6,458 nucleotides of DNA from Planctomycetota bacterium (lineage in GTDB: Bacteria; Planctomycetota; Phycisphaerae; Sedimentisphaerales; Anaerobacaceae), in NCBI GenBank assembly GCA_017885385.1, contig JAFNGF010000120.1, forward strand, positions 151 through 6,608, written 5' to 3'. This document shows positions 1 to 5,977 of this stretch, piece by piece; positions within the stretch are counted from its first letter, which is position 1; every line of letters starts with the position of its first letter. Below the pieces are notes generated by a model, which searched no databases, had not been told where the DNA came from, and saw only the letters and a program-made list of their open reading frames with translations. The position numbers and the translations under genes were made by a program.

Positions 1-1296
1 GACCTGAACTGGATGCAGGGGATGGTTGTGGTTTCGCTTTCCTGGCTGGCAGCGATGCTGGTGGGGGCGATACCCTTATACCTGAGCGGACACTGGGGCT
101 GCTATTTGGACGCCTGCTTTGAGGTAATGTCCGGGTTTACGACAACAGGCCTGACGCTTGTGCAGGATCTTGACCACCTTTCTTACGCACACAATCTGTG
201 GCGGCATTTCGCTCCCTTCATTGGTGGCCAGGGGATCGTCATAGTTGCTCTTTCTTTGTTTATGAAAGGAGTATCCGGTGCGTTTAAGATGTACGTGGGT
301 GAGGCCCGCGATGAAAGATTGCTACCCAACGTAATTCGGACCTCTCGGTTCATTTGGTTAGTGAGCATCGTCTACCTAATCGCAAGTACGCTGGTACTGG
401 GAATAGTCGGCATTGCAAACGGAATGAAAACCGCCAACGCTTTTTTCCACGGCGCATGCATCTTTATGGCAGCCTTTGATACCGCCGGTTTTGCTCCCCA
501 ATCACAGAACATACTCTATTATCATAGCCTACTTTTTGAAGTTATCACCATTGTCATTATGCTCTTGGGAGCGATGAATTTTAACTTACATTATCATCTT
601 TGGACGGGAAACCGTCATGAAATATGGAAGAATATCGAGACTCGCACGCTGTATATCACTATAGCCCTTACATTCCTGGTTACGCTAATTGGATTAAATC
701 AGGTGGGCAGTTACCCACGCGCGGTTATTATGTTTCGTAAAGGATTCTATCAGTTGATTTCCGGCCATACTACTACAGGGTTTATGACTATTTATGCGCG
801 GCAATTTATCGATGACTGGGGGAATCTGGCGCTTGTGGGAATAATCTGCGCTATGGCCTTTGGAGGCGGGGCCTGTTCCACCGCGGGCGGGATCAAGATG
901 TTGCGTCTGGGCATCATCGCAAAAGCGCTCAAACAGGACTTAAGGAGAATCATTCTGCCGGAGAGGGCTATCGTGGAGCAGAGGCTGCACCACCTTAAAG
1001 AAATATTTTTGGAAGACAAACAGGTAAGAGCTGCACTCTTGATTACGGTATCCTATTTAACGTTATATGGCATAGGCGCATTGGTGGGGATGCTCTACGG
1101 ATACCCCTTTTTAGACTCGTTGTTTGAATCCACTTCAGCAGCGGCGAATGTCGGATTATCGTGCGGGATTACGACGCCAAGTATGCCGGCGGGGTTAAAG
1201 CTTACCTACATTGTGCAGATGTGGTCCGGCAGATTGGAGTTTATGTCGGTATTTACCTTAATCGGTTTCTTCATCGCAGCGGTTAAAGGAAGATAA
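1..1296 (+). CDS. trkH: TrkH-family potassium uptake channel subunit, 5'-truncated by the window edge
   Basis: Integral membrane subunit of a Trk/Ktr-type K+ uptake system, normally gated by a cytoplasmic TrkA (RCK) partner, which is not in this window. The frame is open from base 1 (DLNW, then Met at 13) and ends with TAA at 1294-1296, giving 431 residues. TrkH proteins are about 480 residues, so roughly 60 N-terminal residues lie upstream. Numbering from the Met at 13, all four selectivity-filter loops are present: SGFTTTG (40-46), FDTAGF (155-160), SGHTTTGF (250-257) and AAANVGLSCG (376-385), each with its filter glycine (46, 159, 256, 381). The family signature GGGACSTAGGIKMLR is at 284-298 and the conserved GRLE Arg of the last helix at 407. 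No frameshift or missing filter residue was seen. The stop overlaps the start of the next gene (TAATG), so the two are probably co-transcribed and translationally coupled. TrkH is preferred over KtrB because of the length and the C-terminal GRLE motif. Confidence 0.95.
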   Translation, partial: DLNWMQGMVVVSLSWLAAMLVGAIPLYLSGHWGCYLDACFEVMSGFTTTGLTLVQDLDHLSYAHNLWRHFAPFIGGQGIVIVALSLFMKGVSGAFKMYVGEARDERLLPNVIRTSRFIWLVSIVYLIASTLVLGIVGIANGMKTANAFFHGACIFMAAFDTAGFAPQSQNILYYHSLLFEVITIVIMLLGAMNFNLHYHLWTGNRHEIWKNIETRTLYITIALTFLVTLIGLNQVGSYPRAVIMFRKGFYQLISGHTTTGFMTIYARQFIDDWGNLALVGIICAMAFGGGACSTAGGIKMLRLGIIAKALKQDLRRIILPERAIVEQRLHHLKEIFLEDKQVRAALLITVSYLTLYGIGALVGMLYGYPFLDSLFESTSAAANVGLSCGITTPSMPAGLKLTYIVQMWSGRLEFMSVFTLIGFFIAAVKGR

Positions 1297-1781
1297 TGAA
1301 AAGGCCCGTCACCTGTCAGCTATCAGCTATCAGCGTAATGTTTTTCTTTTGTGCGATCTGTTATGCACCGCCTCTTTCAAGTACAGAATTGATTAACAAG
1401 GCTAAGGAATACGACGGGAAAAGTGTTGTCTATACGGGCGAGGTCATTGGCGATGTAATGGTGCGTGGAGATTTTGTCTGGGTAAATCTAAATGACGGCG
1501 AGAACGCTATTGGCATTTGGCTGGATAAAGAGGCAGCCAAGGAAATTCAGTTTACCGGTAGCTACCGGGCTAAGGGGGATCGTTTGGAGGTTACCGGAGT
1601 TTTTCACCGTGTTTGCATCCAGCACGGTGGAGACATGGACATACATGCTCAAGACATACGTAAGATAACTCCAGGACAGACGGTTGAACAAAAGTTAAAT
1701 CCCGGTAAAAGAAACATCGCCTTTATATTATTAGGGATGCTATGCCTGGTATTGATATTTGTACGTCGCCACCACAAATGA
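1296..1781 (+). CDS. Exported, C-terminally anchored protein with OB-fold-like domain; function unknown
   Basis: 161 residues. The start ATG overlaps the trkH stop by one base and has a good ribosome site (AAAGGAAG, 1285-1292). Residues 1-24 look like a signal peptide (basic MKR, hydrophobic core around 12-23, possible cleavage after CYA). Residues about 35-124 form a beta-rich block resembling the OB-fold/tRNA_anti-like group: YDGKSVVYTGEVIGDV, then VWVNLNDGENAIGIWL, then GDRLEVTGVF. A single hydrophobic segment (about 139-156) followed by RRHHK suggests a C-terminal anchor, with the OB domain outside the cytoplasmic membrane. C107, H110, D113, D115 and H117 in the stretch CIQHGGDMDIH could bind a metal; that is inference. 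Coupling to trkH suggests an accessory role in the same transport system, but no function is established. The signal-peptide codons contain a heptamer repeat (1306-1333). The OB assignment is pattern recognition only. Confidence 0.8.
   Translation: MKRPVTCQLSAISVMFFFCAICYAPPLSSTELINKAKEYDGKSVVYTGEVIGDVMVRGDFVWVNLNDGENAIGIWLDKEAAKEIQFTGSYRAKGDRLEVTGVFHRVCIQHGGDMDIHAQDIRKITPGQTVEQKLNPGKRNIAFILLGMLCLVLIFVRRHHK
1306..1333 (+). repeat. Four-unit degenerate heptamer tandem repeat in signal-peptide codons
   Basis: Four consecutive 7-bp units: CCGTCAC, CTGTCAG, CTATCAG, CTATCAG, with TCA fixed at unit positions 4-6. It lies in codons 4-13 of the OB-fold gene and encodes part of the signal peptide (VTCQLSAIS). 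A unit length of 7 is out of phase with codons, so loss or gain of one or two units would disrupt the frame. Confidence 0.75.
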
Positions 1782-1878
1782 GACAGAGCCAATTTTGCAA
1801 CGGTTAATTGCTTTTAGTGTATGCCGGGTACCAGAACGTTCCATTCTAAACCGCAACCGTTAAATGTCCGGTTTGCTG
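1782..1878. other. Convergent intergenic gap with paired AACGGTT/AACCGTT motifs
   Basis: 97 bp between two converging genes. GCAACGGTTAA (1797-1807) and GCAACCGTTAA (1853-1863) are an 11-bp direct repeat with one mismatch; their cores AACGGTT (1799-1805) and AACCGTT (1855-1861) are also exact reverse complements. GGTACC (1827-1832) and GAACGTTC (1834-1841) are small palindromes between them. No GC-rich hairpin followed by a T run is visible, so no intrinsic terminator can be assigned for either gene. Confidence 0.5.
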
Positions 1879-2916
1879 TCAAATTTTTCGATATTTTCTC
1901 AGCATACCGAGTAGATTCTGCATATCGGCGGGTAAGGGGGCTTCGAATTTCATTACTTCGCCGGTCGTGGGGTGCGTGAATTCCAATGTGTGGGCGTGAA
2001 GGGCACATCGCTTTATGATAGGGGCCTGCGGAGCCGGCTCGGCATCGGCTAACTGCCATTCGTAAACGAATTTTCCACCATACATATCATCAGCTACGAT
2101 GGGGTGCTTTATATAAGATAGATGGACCCGTATCTGATGGGTTCGGCCGGTCCTCGGCGTGAGCCTAAGCAGAGAAAAGCCGCGAAACTCTTCCAGAACC
2201 TGGTAGAAAGTAATCGCCTCTTTGCCGATTTCCGGCCTGATCGCGTATTTTTCTCTGATTCTCGGGTGCACGCCCAGCGGAGCATTTACGCGGTCGGCGG
2301 ATAGATCCGGCGTGCCATGGACAATCGCCAGATAGGTTTTCTTGACCTGTCGGCGTTCAAATTGTTTGGCAATCTTCCACTGGGCGGTATCGTTCTTGGT
2401 TACTACCATAACGCCGGTAGTATTTTTATCCAGCCGATGGACGATGCCCGGCCGAAATTCGCCCAGGCCGCTCGATAGGCCTGTGACTCGTGTCCCGTGA
2501 CCCGCGCCCCGAGCGACGGGTGACGAGAGACGAGACACGTAATATGCCAGGGCGTTTACCAGTGTGCCGCGTGTGTTACCACGCGCCGGATGAACGATCA
2601 TATTGGCCTGTTTATTAATGACTATCAGGTCTGAGTCCTCGTGAATAATGGTTAAAGGAATGTCTTCAGGCGGAATCTCTTTACTGGGCGGTTCAGGTAT
2701 TACCAGGTCGATTCTGTCGCCAGTAGTAAGCTTTAAGCTGGGCTTAATGATTTTGCCGTTTACCCTGGCGTTGCCGGTCTTGATGGCATCTTGGATAGAC
2801 TGTCGGCTGAGGTTTCTGAACCGTCCATGCAGGTATTTATCAATCCTACGGTCTTTGATTGTGTGCCCGACGTAAAGCGTCAAGGGCTTGCCTGTGGTAT
2901 CCGGCGATTGGCACAT
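1879..2916 (-). CDS. rluD: RluA/RluD-family ribosomal large-subunit pseudouridine synthase
   Basis: Converts specific uridines of RNA, in RluD those of 23S rRNA helix 69, to pseudouridine in the cytoplasm. From the ATG at 2916 it has 345 residues, close to the family norm. An S4 RNA-binding domain is at about 17-72 (RRIDKYLHGRFRNLSRQSIQDAI, then GNARVNGK). The catalytic domain follows, with the family motif PGIVHRLDKNTTG at 156-168 and catalytic Asp at 163, and TPRTGRTHQIRVH at 253-265. The frame stays open upstream to a TTG at 2979, but that start lies inside a palindrome and the extra 21 residues have no family counterpart, so the ATG is preferred despite a weak ribosome site. The catalytic domain carries an extra loop of about 18 residues (about 127-145) encoded by a heptamer array (2483-2538). 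The paralogue choice (RluD rather than RluA/RluC) is a best guess; the S4 domain excludes RluA. Confidence 0.92.
   Translation of the reverse strand: MCQSPDTTGKPLTLYVGHTIKDRRIDKYLHGRFRNLSRQSIQDAIKTGNARVNGKIIKPSLKLTTGDRIDLVIPEPPSKEIPPEDIPLTIIHEDSDLIVINKQANMIVHPARGNTRGTLVNALAYYVSRLSSPVARGAGHGTRVTGLSSGLGEFRPGIVHRLDKNTTGVMVVTKNDTAQWKIAKQFERRQVKKTYLAIVHGTPDLSADRVNAPLGVHPRIREKYAIRPEIGKEAITFYQVLEEFRGFSLLRLTPRTGRTHQIRVHLSYIKHPIVADDMYGGKFVYEWQLADAEPAPQAPIIKRCALHAHTLEFTHPTTGEVMKFEAPLPADMQNLLGMLRKYRKI
2483..2538. repeat. Eight-unit heptamer array forming an imperfect inverted repeat, inside rluD
   Basis: On the + strand the 56 bp divide into eight 7-mers: GTGACTC, GTGTCCC, GTGACCC, GCGCCCC, then GAGCGAC, GGGTGAC, GAGAGAC, GAGACAC. 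The second four, reverse-complemented, align unit by unit with the first four (21 of 28 bases match), so the array is both tandem and palindromic. It encodes the extra residues (VSRLSSPVARGAGHGTRVT) just before the catalytic motif of the pseudouridine synthase, where homologues have a short loop. Confidence 0.8.
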
Positions 2917-2964
2917 CGTGGTTGGTGATTTACCTGCCGGGCTATGACCGCCCGTGCAACGCGC

Positions 2965-2991
2965 GACAAAACCCCGCAATTAATTGCGGGG
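2965..2991 (-). terminator. Likely intrinsic terminator of the TPR membrane protein gene
   Basis: A perfect 20-bp palindrome, CCCCGCAATTAATTGCGGGG (2972-2991), can fold as an 8-bp stem with a TTAA loop. On the minus strand it is followed by TTTTGTC, a short T run. It lies 42-62 bp past the stop codon of the upstream minus-strand gene and before the pseudouridine synthase start. The T tract is brief, so termination may be partial, allowing some read-through into rluD. Confidence 0.55.
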
Positions 2992-3023
2992 CTAAATATT
3001 TAGCCGCCGGATTTGTTCGGCGG
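2990..3023. repeat. Two further palindromes abutting the terminator
   Basis: GGCTAAATATTTAGCC (2990-3005) is a perfect 16-bp palindrome sharing two bases with the terminator palindrome. CCGCCG (3004-3009) and CGGCGG (3018-3023) then form a 6-bp stem with an 8-base loop. Three overlapping palindromes in 52 bp resemble a small palindromic repeat unit rather than a terminator alone. Confidence 0.65.
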
Positions 3024-3033
3024 TCTTATGCCA

Positions 3034-3897
3034 TTATGGTTTTACCGTAGGTTTGCCCGGCACTAAAGCAGTTGTATTCGGCCCTTCGGGTTCCGGCCCA
3101 ATGTTGACAGGCGGATTCGCCTCAGCCGGCAGATTCGCGTCGGCAGGTTTTATCTGGGCTCCCACTTTGCGAGGCCCTTCGGCAGGTGGCTTGAGGATAG
3201 TAATGGCTTGCGGCGCCGGCTTAAAGACTACTGCTGTTTTGTAATCGGCCATCGTGTCAAGGCGATACTTTGCCGATGCCTTTGCCACCGTGCCTTCAAA
3301 TTCCGGACTTGAGACGATATCCTGATATATTTGGCGGGCCTGTTCGAGGTTGCCCAGCTCTTCTTCGCAAAGTCCCAGACCGAATTTAGCCGTGGCCTTT
3401 AGCGATGGATTGGAGGCGGCTCTTTCCAAGGCCTCGGCGTAGCTGACCTTTGCCTGGTTTATCTGCATCACCAAATCCTGTTCGCTTACCGGCCCCCGCC
3501 GGTAGTGCAGCTCCGACCGTAGGGCTTCGGCTCGCTTTATAAGTGCCAGGGCGGCCATTTGATCGTCCCGCCCTTGGCGGGTTTCCTGAGCGAAGGCTTT
3601 GAGATTCTCCGCGGGCTGAAGCAGTATGAACGAGAGGTCTCTTCCCTCTGACTGGGCCCGAAGAATCTCCATTTTGCTCAGCGACAACTGATTGGAAAGC
3701 CCGGTAAGCCTGAGCTGTTTTTGTGCCGACACCGCGTTTTTTCGATAGAATTGCCAGAAGTATATGCCGGCGGCTGCCACAATTACTGCGGTTACGCCGA
3801 TAATCATGGTGCGGTTTTCCTTGGCCCAGTCTGGCAGGTTGGCTATCCACTCAGCCAATTCGTTGGTCTTCAGGTCGTGCCGGTGGTCGGCTTTCAT
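3034..3897 (-). CDS. Single-pass membrane protein with TPR-like helical domain
   Basis: 287 residues, ATG at 3897 preceded by GGAG (3904-3907) at good spacing, stop TAA at 3034-3036. A short cytoplasmic N-terminus (MKADHRHDLKTNELAEWIAN) precedes one membrane helix at about 30-50 (MIIGVTAVIVAAAGIYFW). An all-helical region follows to about 220; residues 163-196 (NPSLKATAKFGLGLCEEE, then GNLEQARQIYQDIV) fit a tetratricopeptide repeat. From about 226 the chain is Pro/Ala-rich and probably disordered, with two near-copies encoding PADANL and PAEANP. The layout matches the YfgM/BamD-like TPR group: a membrane anchor with an extracytoplasmic scaffold, possibly helping envelope protein folding. The N-terminal motif is one I associate with Planctomycetota, from memory. 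It has its own promoter in the divergent region and is probably terminated before rluD. The molecular role is unknown. Confidence 0.85.
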   Translation of the reverse strand: MKADHRHDLKTNELAEWIANLPDWAKENRTMIIGVTAVIVAAAGIYFWQFYRKNAVSAQKQLRLTGLSNQLSLSKMEILRAQSEGRDLSFILLQPAENLKAFAQETRQGRDDQMAALALIKRAEALRSELHYRRGPVSEQDLVMQINQAKVSYAEALERAASNPSLKATAKFGLGLCEEELGNLEQARQIYQDIVSSPEFEGTVAKASAKYRLDTMADYKTAVVFKPAPQAITILKPPAEGPRKVGAQIKPADANLPAEANPPVNIGPEPEGPNTTALVPGKPTVKP

Positions 3898-3915
3898 TTT
3901 TGTCTCCGTTTCTAA

Positions 3916-3993
3916 TTAGCCCTGCCACCCTTGTCCTGAGCAAAGTCGAAGGATATGGGCAGCGCCTGCCCCCGGCACAGGTCCGGTGGCTAA
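3916..3993. repeat. Structured inverted-repeat element in the leader of the TPR gene
   Basis: The ends TTAGCCCTGCCACC (3916-3929) and GGTGGCTAA (3985-3993) are complementary apart from a bulge (GCCACC with GGTGGC, TTA with TAA). Inside is a perfect hairpin, GGGCAG-CGC-CTGCCC (3957-3971). The core TTGTCCTGAGCAAAGTCGAAGG (3931-3952, given here as TTGTCCTGAGC plus AAAGTCGAAGG) resembles a short motif I recall as dispersed in many environmental bacterial genomes. It falls between the predicted minus-strand promoter and its start codon, so it would be transcribed as a folded leader. Confidence 0.55.
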
Positions 3994-4016
3994 ACAAGAT
4001 CGCAAATAGTTACCAC

Positions 4017-4026
4017 TAACCGGTTA
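4017..4026. promoter_or_regulatory. Palindrome at the predicted minus-strand transcription start (candidate operator)
   Basis: TAACCGGTTA is a perfect 10-bp palindrome just downstream of the minus-strand -10 box, where transcription would begin (about 4022). GTTACC also occurs twice on the + strand, 14 bp apart (4009-4014 and 4023-4028). The position suits a repressor site, but no regulator is known. Confidence 0.3.
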
Positions 4027-4028
4027 CC

Positions 4029-4057
4029 AGTATAGCAGCATTTCTTTTGTCTTGCAA
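4029..4057 (-). promoter_or_regulatory. Sigma70-type promoter for the TPR membrane protein gene
   Basis: On the minus strand: TTGCAA (-35, 4057-4052), 17-bp spacer, TATACT (-10, 4034-4029). The -10 matches consensus at 5 of 6 and the -35 at 4 of 6. Start would be near 4022, giving a leader of about 125 bases with the structured element at 3916-3993. Confidence 0.5.
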
Positions 4058-4080
4058 CAGAGCTATCCGATAGTTACAAT
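4052..4080 (+). promoter_or_regulatory. Sigma70-type promoter for the S55-like peptidase gene
   Basis: TTGCAA (-35, 4052-4057), 17-bp spacer, TACAAT (-10, 4075-4080). The -35 matches consensus at 4 of 6 and the -10 at 5 of 6. Start would be near 4087, giving a short leader of about 24 bases that includes the ribosome site AAAGGG (4100-4105). The -35 hexamer is the same one used by the minus-strand promoter. Confidence 0.55.
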
Positions 4081-4110
4081 TTCGGCTCGCAGTCGATTGA
4101 AAGGGCATAA

Positions 4111-5958
4111 ATGTTCAATATAAGGGCAAAAAACAGGACTTTTCTGTTTTTATTGACAATTTTCAATTTTCAATTTTCAATTTTCAATTGTCCGGCAGGA
4201 CAGCCAAAGTGGGACCCGGCCAAATATATGAGCATTGATGAGGTTCGGCCCGGGATGGCCGCGTATTGCCTTACGTGCTTAAAGGGTACCGAGATTGAAA
4301 AATTCAACCTGGATGTTCTAAGCGTGGTGCGTAAGGTTGAGCCGGGCATGGACTGGATTTTGGTTAAGTGCACCGACGAGCGTTTTATTCACAGCGGCCC
4401 GATAGCCGGCTGCAGCGGTTCGCCGGTTTACATCGAGGGACGGCTGGCCGGCGCGATAGCTTACGTTCCTGGTGGTTCTTTCAGTAAGGACCCGCTTTTC
4501 GGCGTGACGCCGATTGAGGAGATGCTCAAGGTAGGTCAGGGCAGCCCCCGACTGGATCGGGGGTCGCAGCAGCGCACGACCGGGCAAGGGTTTGCGTTTG
4601 ATTTTTCCAAGCCGATTGACCTGGCTGCGATTACCGAACAGATTACCGCCGGCCGGTCTTCGGCAGGTAGAAGCCTGACCGGTCTGACCACTTTGCCGTG
4701 CCCGTTAATTGCCTCCGGTCTGCCGGGTTCAGCTTGTAAGCAATTGGCAGCCTCGCTTGAGCGTTTTGGACTTATGGTTGTTCCCGCTGTCGGCGGGGCC
4801 GCACCGCAAGAAACAGCCGATAAGGATGTGCAATTAGCGCCCGGAGCACCGCTGGCTGTGCCGATCCTAACCGGTGATATAACAATGGAAGTGCTGGGCA
4901 CAGTGACCGAAGTGGTGGATGACAAGGTCTACGGTTTTGGGCACAGCTTTCTTGGTTACGGCCCTGTGGACCTGCCGATGGCTACGGCCCAAGTTCACAC
5001 TGTGGTATCCAGCCTGGCTCTTTCTTTTAAGCTTGGCAGTGTGCTGAATGTAGTCGGAGCGCTGACGAGCGATGAGTCTAAGGCGATCGTCGGGCGAATC
5101 GGCGCAAAGGCCCGGATGATACCGCTGACAATAAGGATAGAGCGTTACAATGACACTAAAGTACGGGTGTACAACTGTCAAGCTGCCGACAATCAGATAC
5201 TTACGCCGATTGCACTTCAATCGGCTGTAGCCAGCGCGGTGCTTTGCCTGGGCGATCTTCCGCCGGAGCACACGATTGAATACAAGGTGGCTATCGGCAT
5301 AGACGGCGCCGAATCCGTCAGCTTCAAGAATGTCTCGGCCGGCCGGGGCCTGGCCGAGATTATAACCGATAGCATCGGCTCGGTGGCGATGTTGATGGAT
5401 AACCCGTATAAGAAAGTCGATATAAAATCGATAGATTTTGATGTTCGTGTAGAGCCGAAGAACAGCGTCTCTCATATATGGTCGGTGGAATTGTCCGATT
5501 CCAAAGTTAAAGCCGGCCAGCAGATCCGCGTCGCCGTAGTTGTGGAATCCTTTCTGGCGGAGAAGAAAAAGTACGAGTTTATCTTGAAGGTTCCCGAGCA
5601 GGCTAGGCCCGGCAGATATGAGCTGATGGTGTGCGGCTCTTATGGTTACGAGCAGTTCCTTCGCAAAGCTGTCCCGTATAGATTTATCGCCCAGAATATG
5701 TCCGGCCTGATCGAGGCGCTGAACGACGTTTTGGGAATTGAGCGTGACAGATTGTATTGCCTTTTGCTTTTGCCGCCCAGGGGCGTGGCGCTGCAAGGGG
5801 CGGAGCTTCCTGATTTGCCGGCGACAAAGGCGCTTATCTTGCAGGATGCCACCAGGACACTTAATGCTCAGCCGTATCCACGTTGGCTCGAGAAAAATTT
5901 AGACACCGACACAGTCATTATTGATAGAGAGGCTATGTCCATAACCGTGGAGAAATAG
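4111..5958 (+). CDS. Exported SpoIVB (S55)-like serine peptidase with permuted catalytic order
   Basis: 615 residues, ATG with AAAGGG six bases upstream, stop TAG at 5956-5958. Residues 1-27 are an N-terminal export signal (basic start, hydrophobic 11-26), partly made of a heptamer repeat. Residues 41-140 match the C-terminal half of the SpoIVB S55 peptidase domain: MSIDEVRPGM, EIEKFNLDVLSVV, ILVKCTDERFI (D89), then AGCSGSPVYIEGRLAGAIAY with candidate nucleophile S102, then DPLFGVTPIEEML. Residues 258-345 match its N-terminal half: VYGFGHSFLGYG with candidate catalytic H278, LPMATAQVHTVV, SFKLGS. Residues about 440-525 look like a beta-sandwich, followed by a conserved-looking C-terminal tail. 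SpoIVB's PDZ domain is not evident. It probably acts outside the cytoplasmic membrane; the substrate is unknown. Divergent from the TPR gene and upstream of a secreted propeller-like gene. Membership in the S55 group is fairly sure; proteolytic activity is inferred from retained residues. Confidence 0.85.
   Translation: MFNIRAKNRTFLFLLTIFNFQFSIFNCPAGQPKWDPAKYMSIDEVRPGMAAYCLTCLKGTEIEKFNLDVLSVVRKVEPGMDWILVKCTDERFIHSGPIAGCSGSPVYIEGRLAGAIAYVPGGSFSKDPLFGVTPIEEMLKVGQGSPRLDRGSQQRTTGQGFAFDFSKPIDLAAITEQITAGRSSAGRSLTGLTTLPCPLIASGLPGSACKQLAASLERFGLMVVPAVGGAAPQETADKDVQLAPGAPLAVPILTGDITMEVLGTVTEVVDDKVYGFGHSFLGYGPVDLPMATAQVHTVVSSLALSFKLGSVLNVVGALTSDESKAIVGRIGAKARMIPLTIRIERYNDTKVRVYNCQAADNQILTPIALQSAVASAVLCLGDLPPEHTIEYKVAIGIDGAESVSFKNVSAGRGLAEIITDSIGSVAMLMDNPYKKVDIKSIDFDVRVEPKNSVSHIWSVELSDSKVKAGQQIRVAVVVESFLAEKKKYEFILKVPEQARPGRYELMVCGSYGYEQFLRKAVPYRFIAQNMSGLIEALNDVLGIERDRLYCLLLLPPRGVALQGAELPDLPATKALILQDATRTLNAQPYPRWLEKNLDTDTVIIDREAMSITVEK
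4153..4192 (+). repeat. TTTTCAA heptamer tandem repeat with inverted ends, in signal-peptide codons
   Basis: TTGACAA (4153-4159) is followed by four exact TTTTCAA units (4160-4187) and TTGTC. The ends GACAATT (4155-4161) and AATTGTC (4186-4192) are exact inverted copies. It encodes LTIFNFQFSIFNC, part of the hydrophobic core of the export signal. One-unit changes would shift the frame about 20 codons after the start. Confidence 0.85.
4545..4563. repeat. Perfect GC-rich hairpin within the S55-like gene
   Basis: CCCCCGA (4545-4551), loop CTGGA, TCGGGGG (4557-4563): a 7-bp perfect stem encoding residues 145-151 (SPRLDRG). It falls in the low-similarity linker just after the Ser half of the peptidase, consistent with insertion of a small palindromic repeat at a tolerant site. 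Confidence 0.6.
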
Positions 5959-5977
5959 AATCAGAAAGAGCAAACAT

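Noticed and set aside
1782..1878. Bidirectional terminator between the convergent genes
   Set aside because: The only inverted repeat has 7-bp arms about 50 bp apart, with no T run.
2917..2979. Upstream TTG start for the pseudouridine synthase
   Set aside because: The codon lies in the terminator palindrome and adds 21 residues without family counterpart; the ATG at 2916 is more plausible.
3105..3150. Tandem 18-bp repeat in the tail of the TPR gene
   Set aside because: Only two diverged copies encoding a Pro/Ala-rich stretch; ordinary low-complexity drift.
3386..3850. Alternative minus-strand frame of 154 codons inside the TPR gene
   Set aside because: Overlaps the real gene in another frame; polar, repetitive composition with no recognisable domain.
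4111..4195. Lipoprotein signal on the S55-like protein (FNC before PAG)
   Set aside because: The residues before the Cys (I, F, N) do not fit a lipobox, so ordinary export or a membrane anchor is more likely.
4867..5796. Long antisense open frame (309 codons) across the S55-like gene
   Set aside because: It lies wholly opposite a gene with recognisable motifs, has no family resemblance, and its composition is that of a mirrored coding frame.
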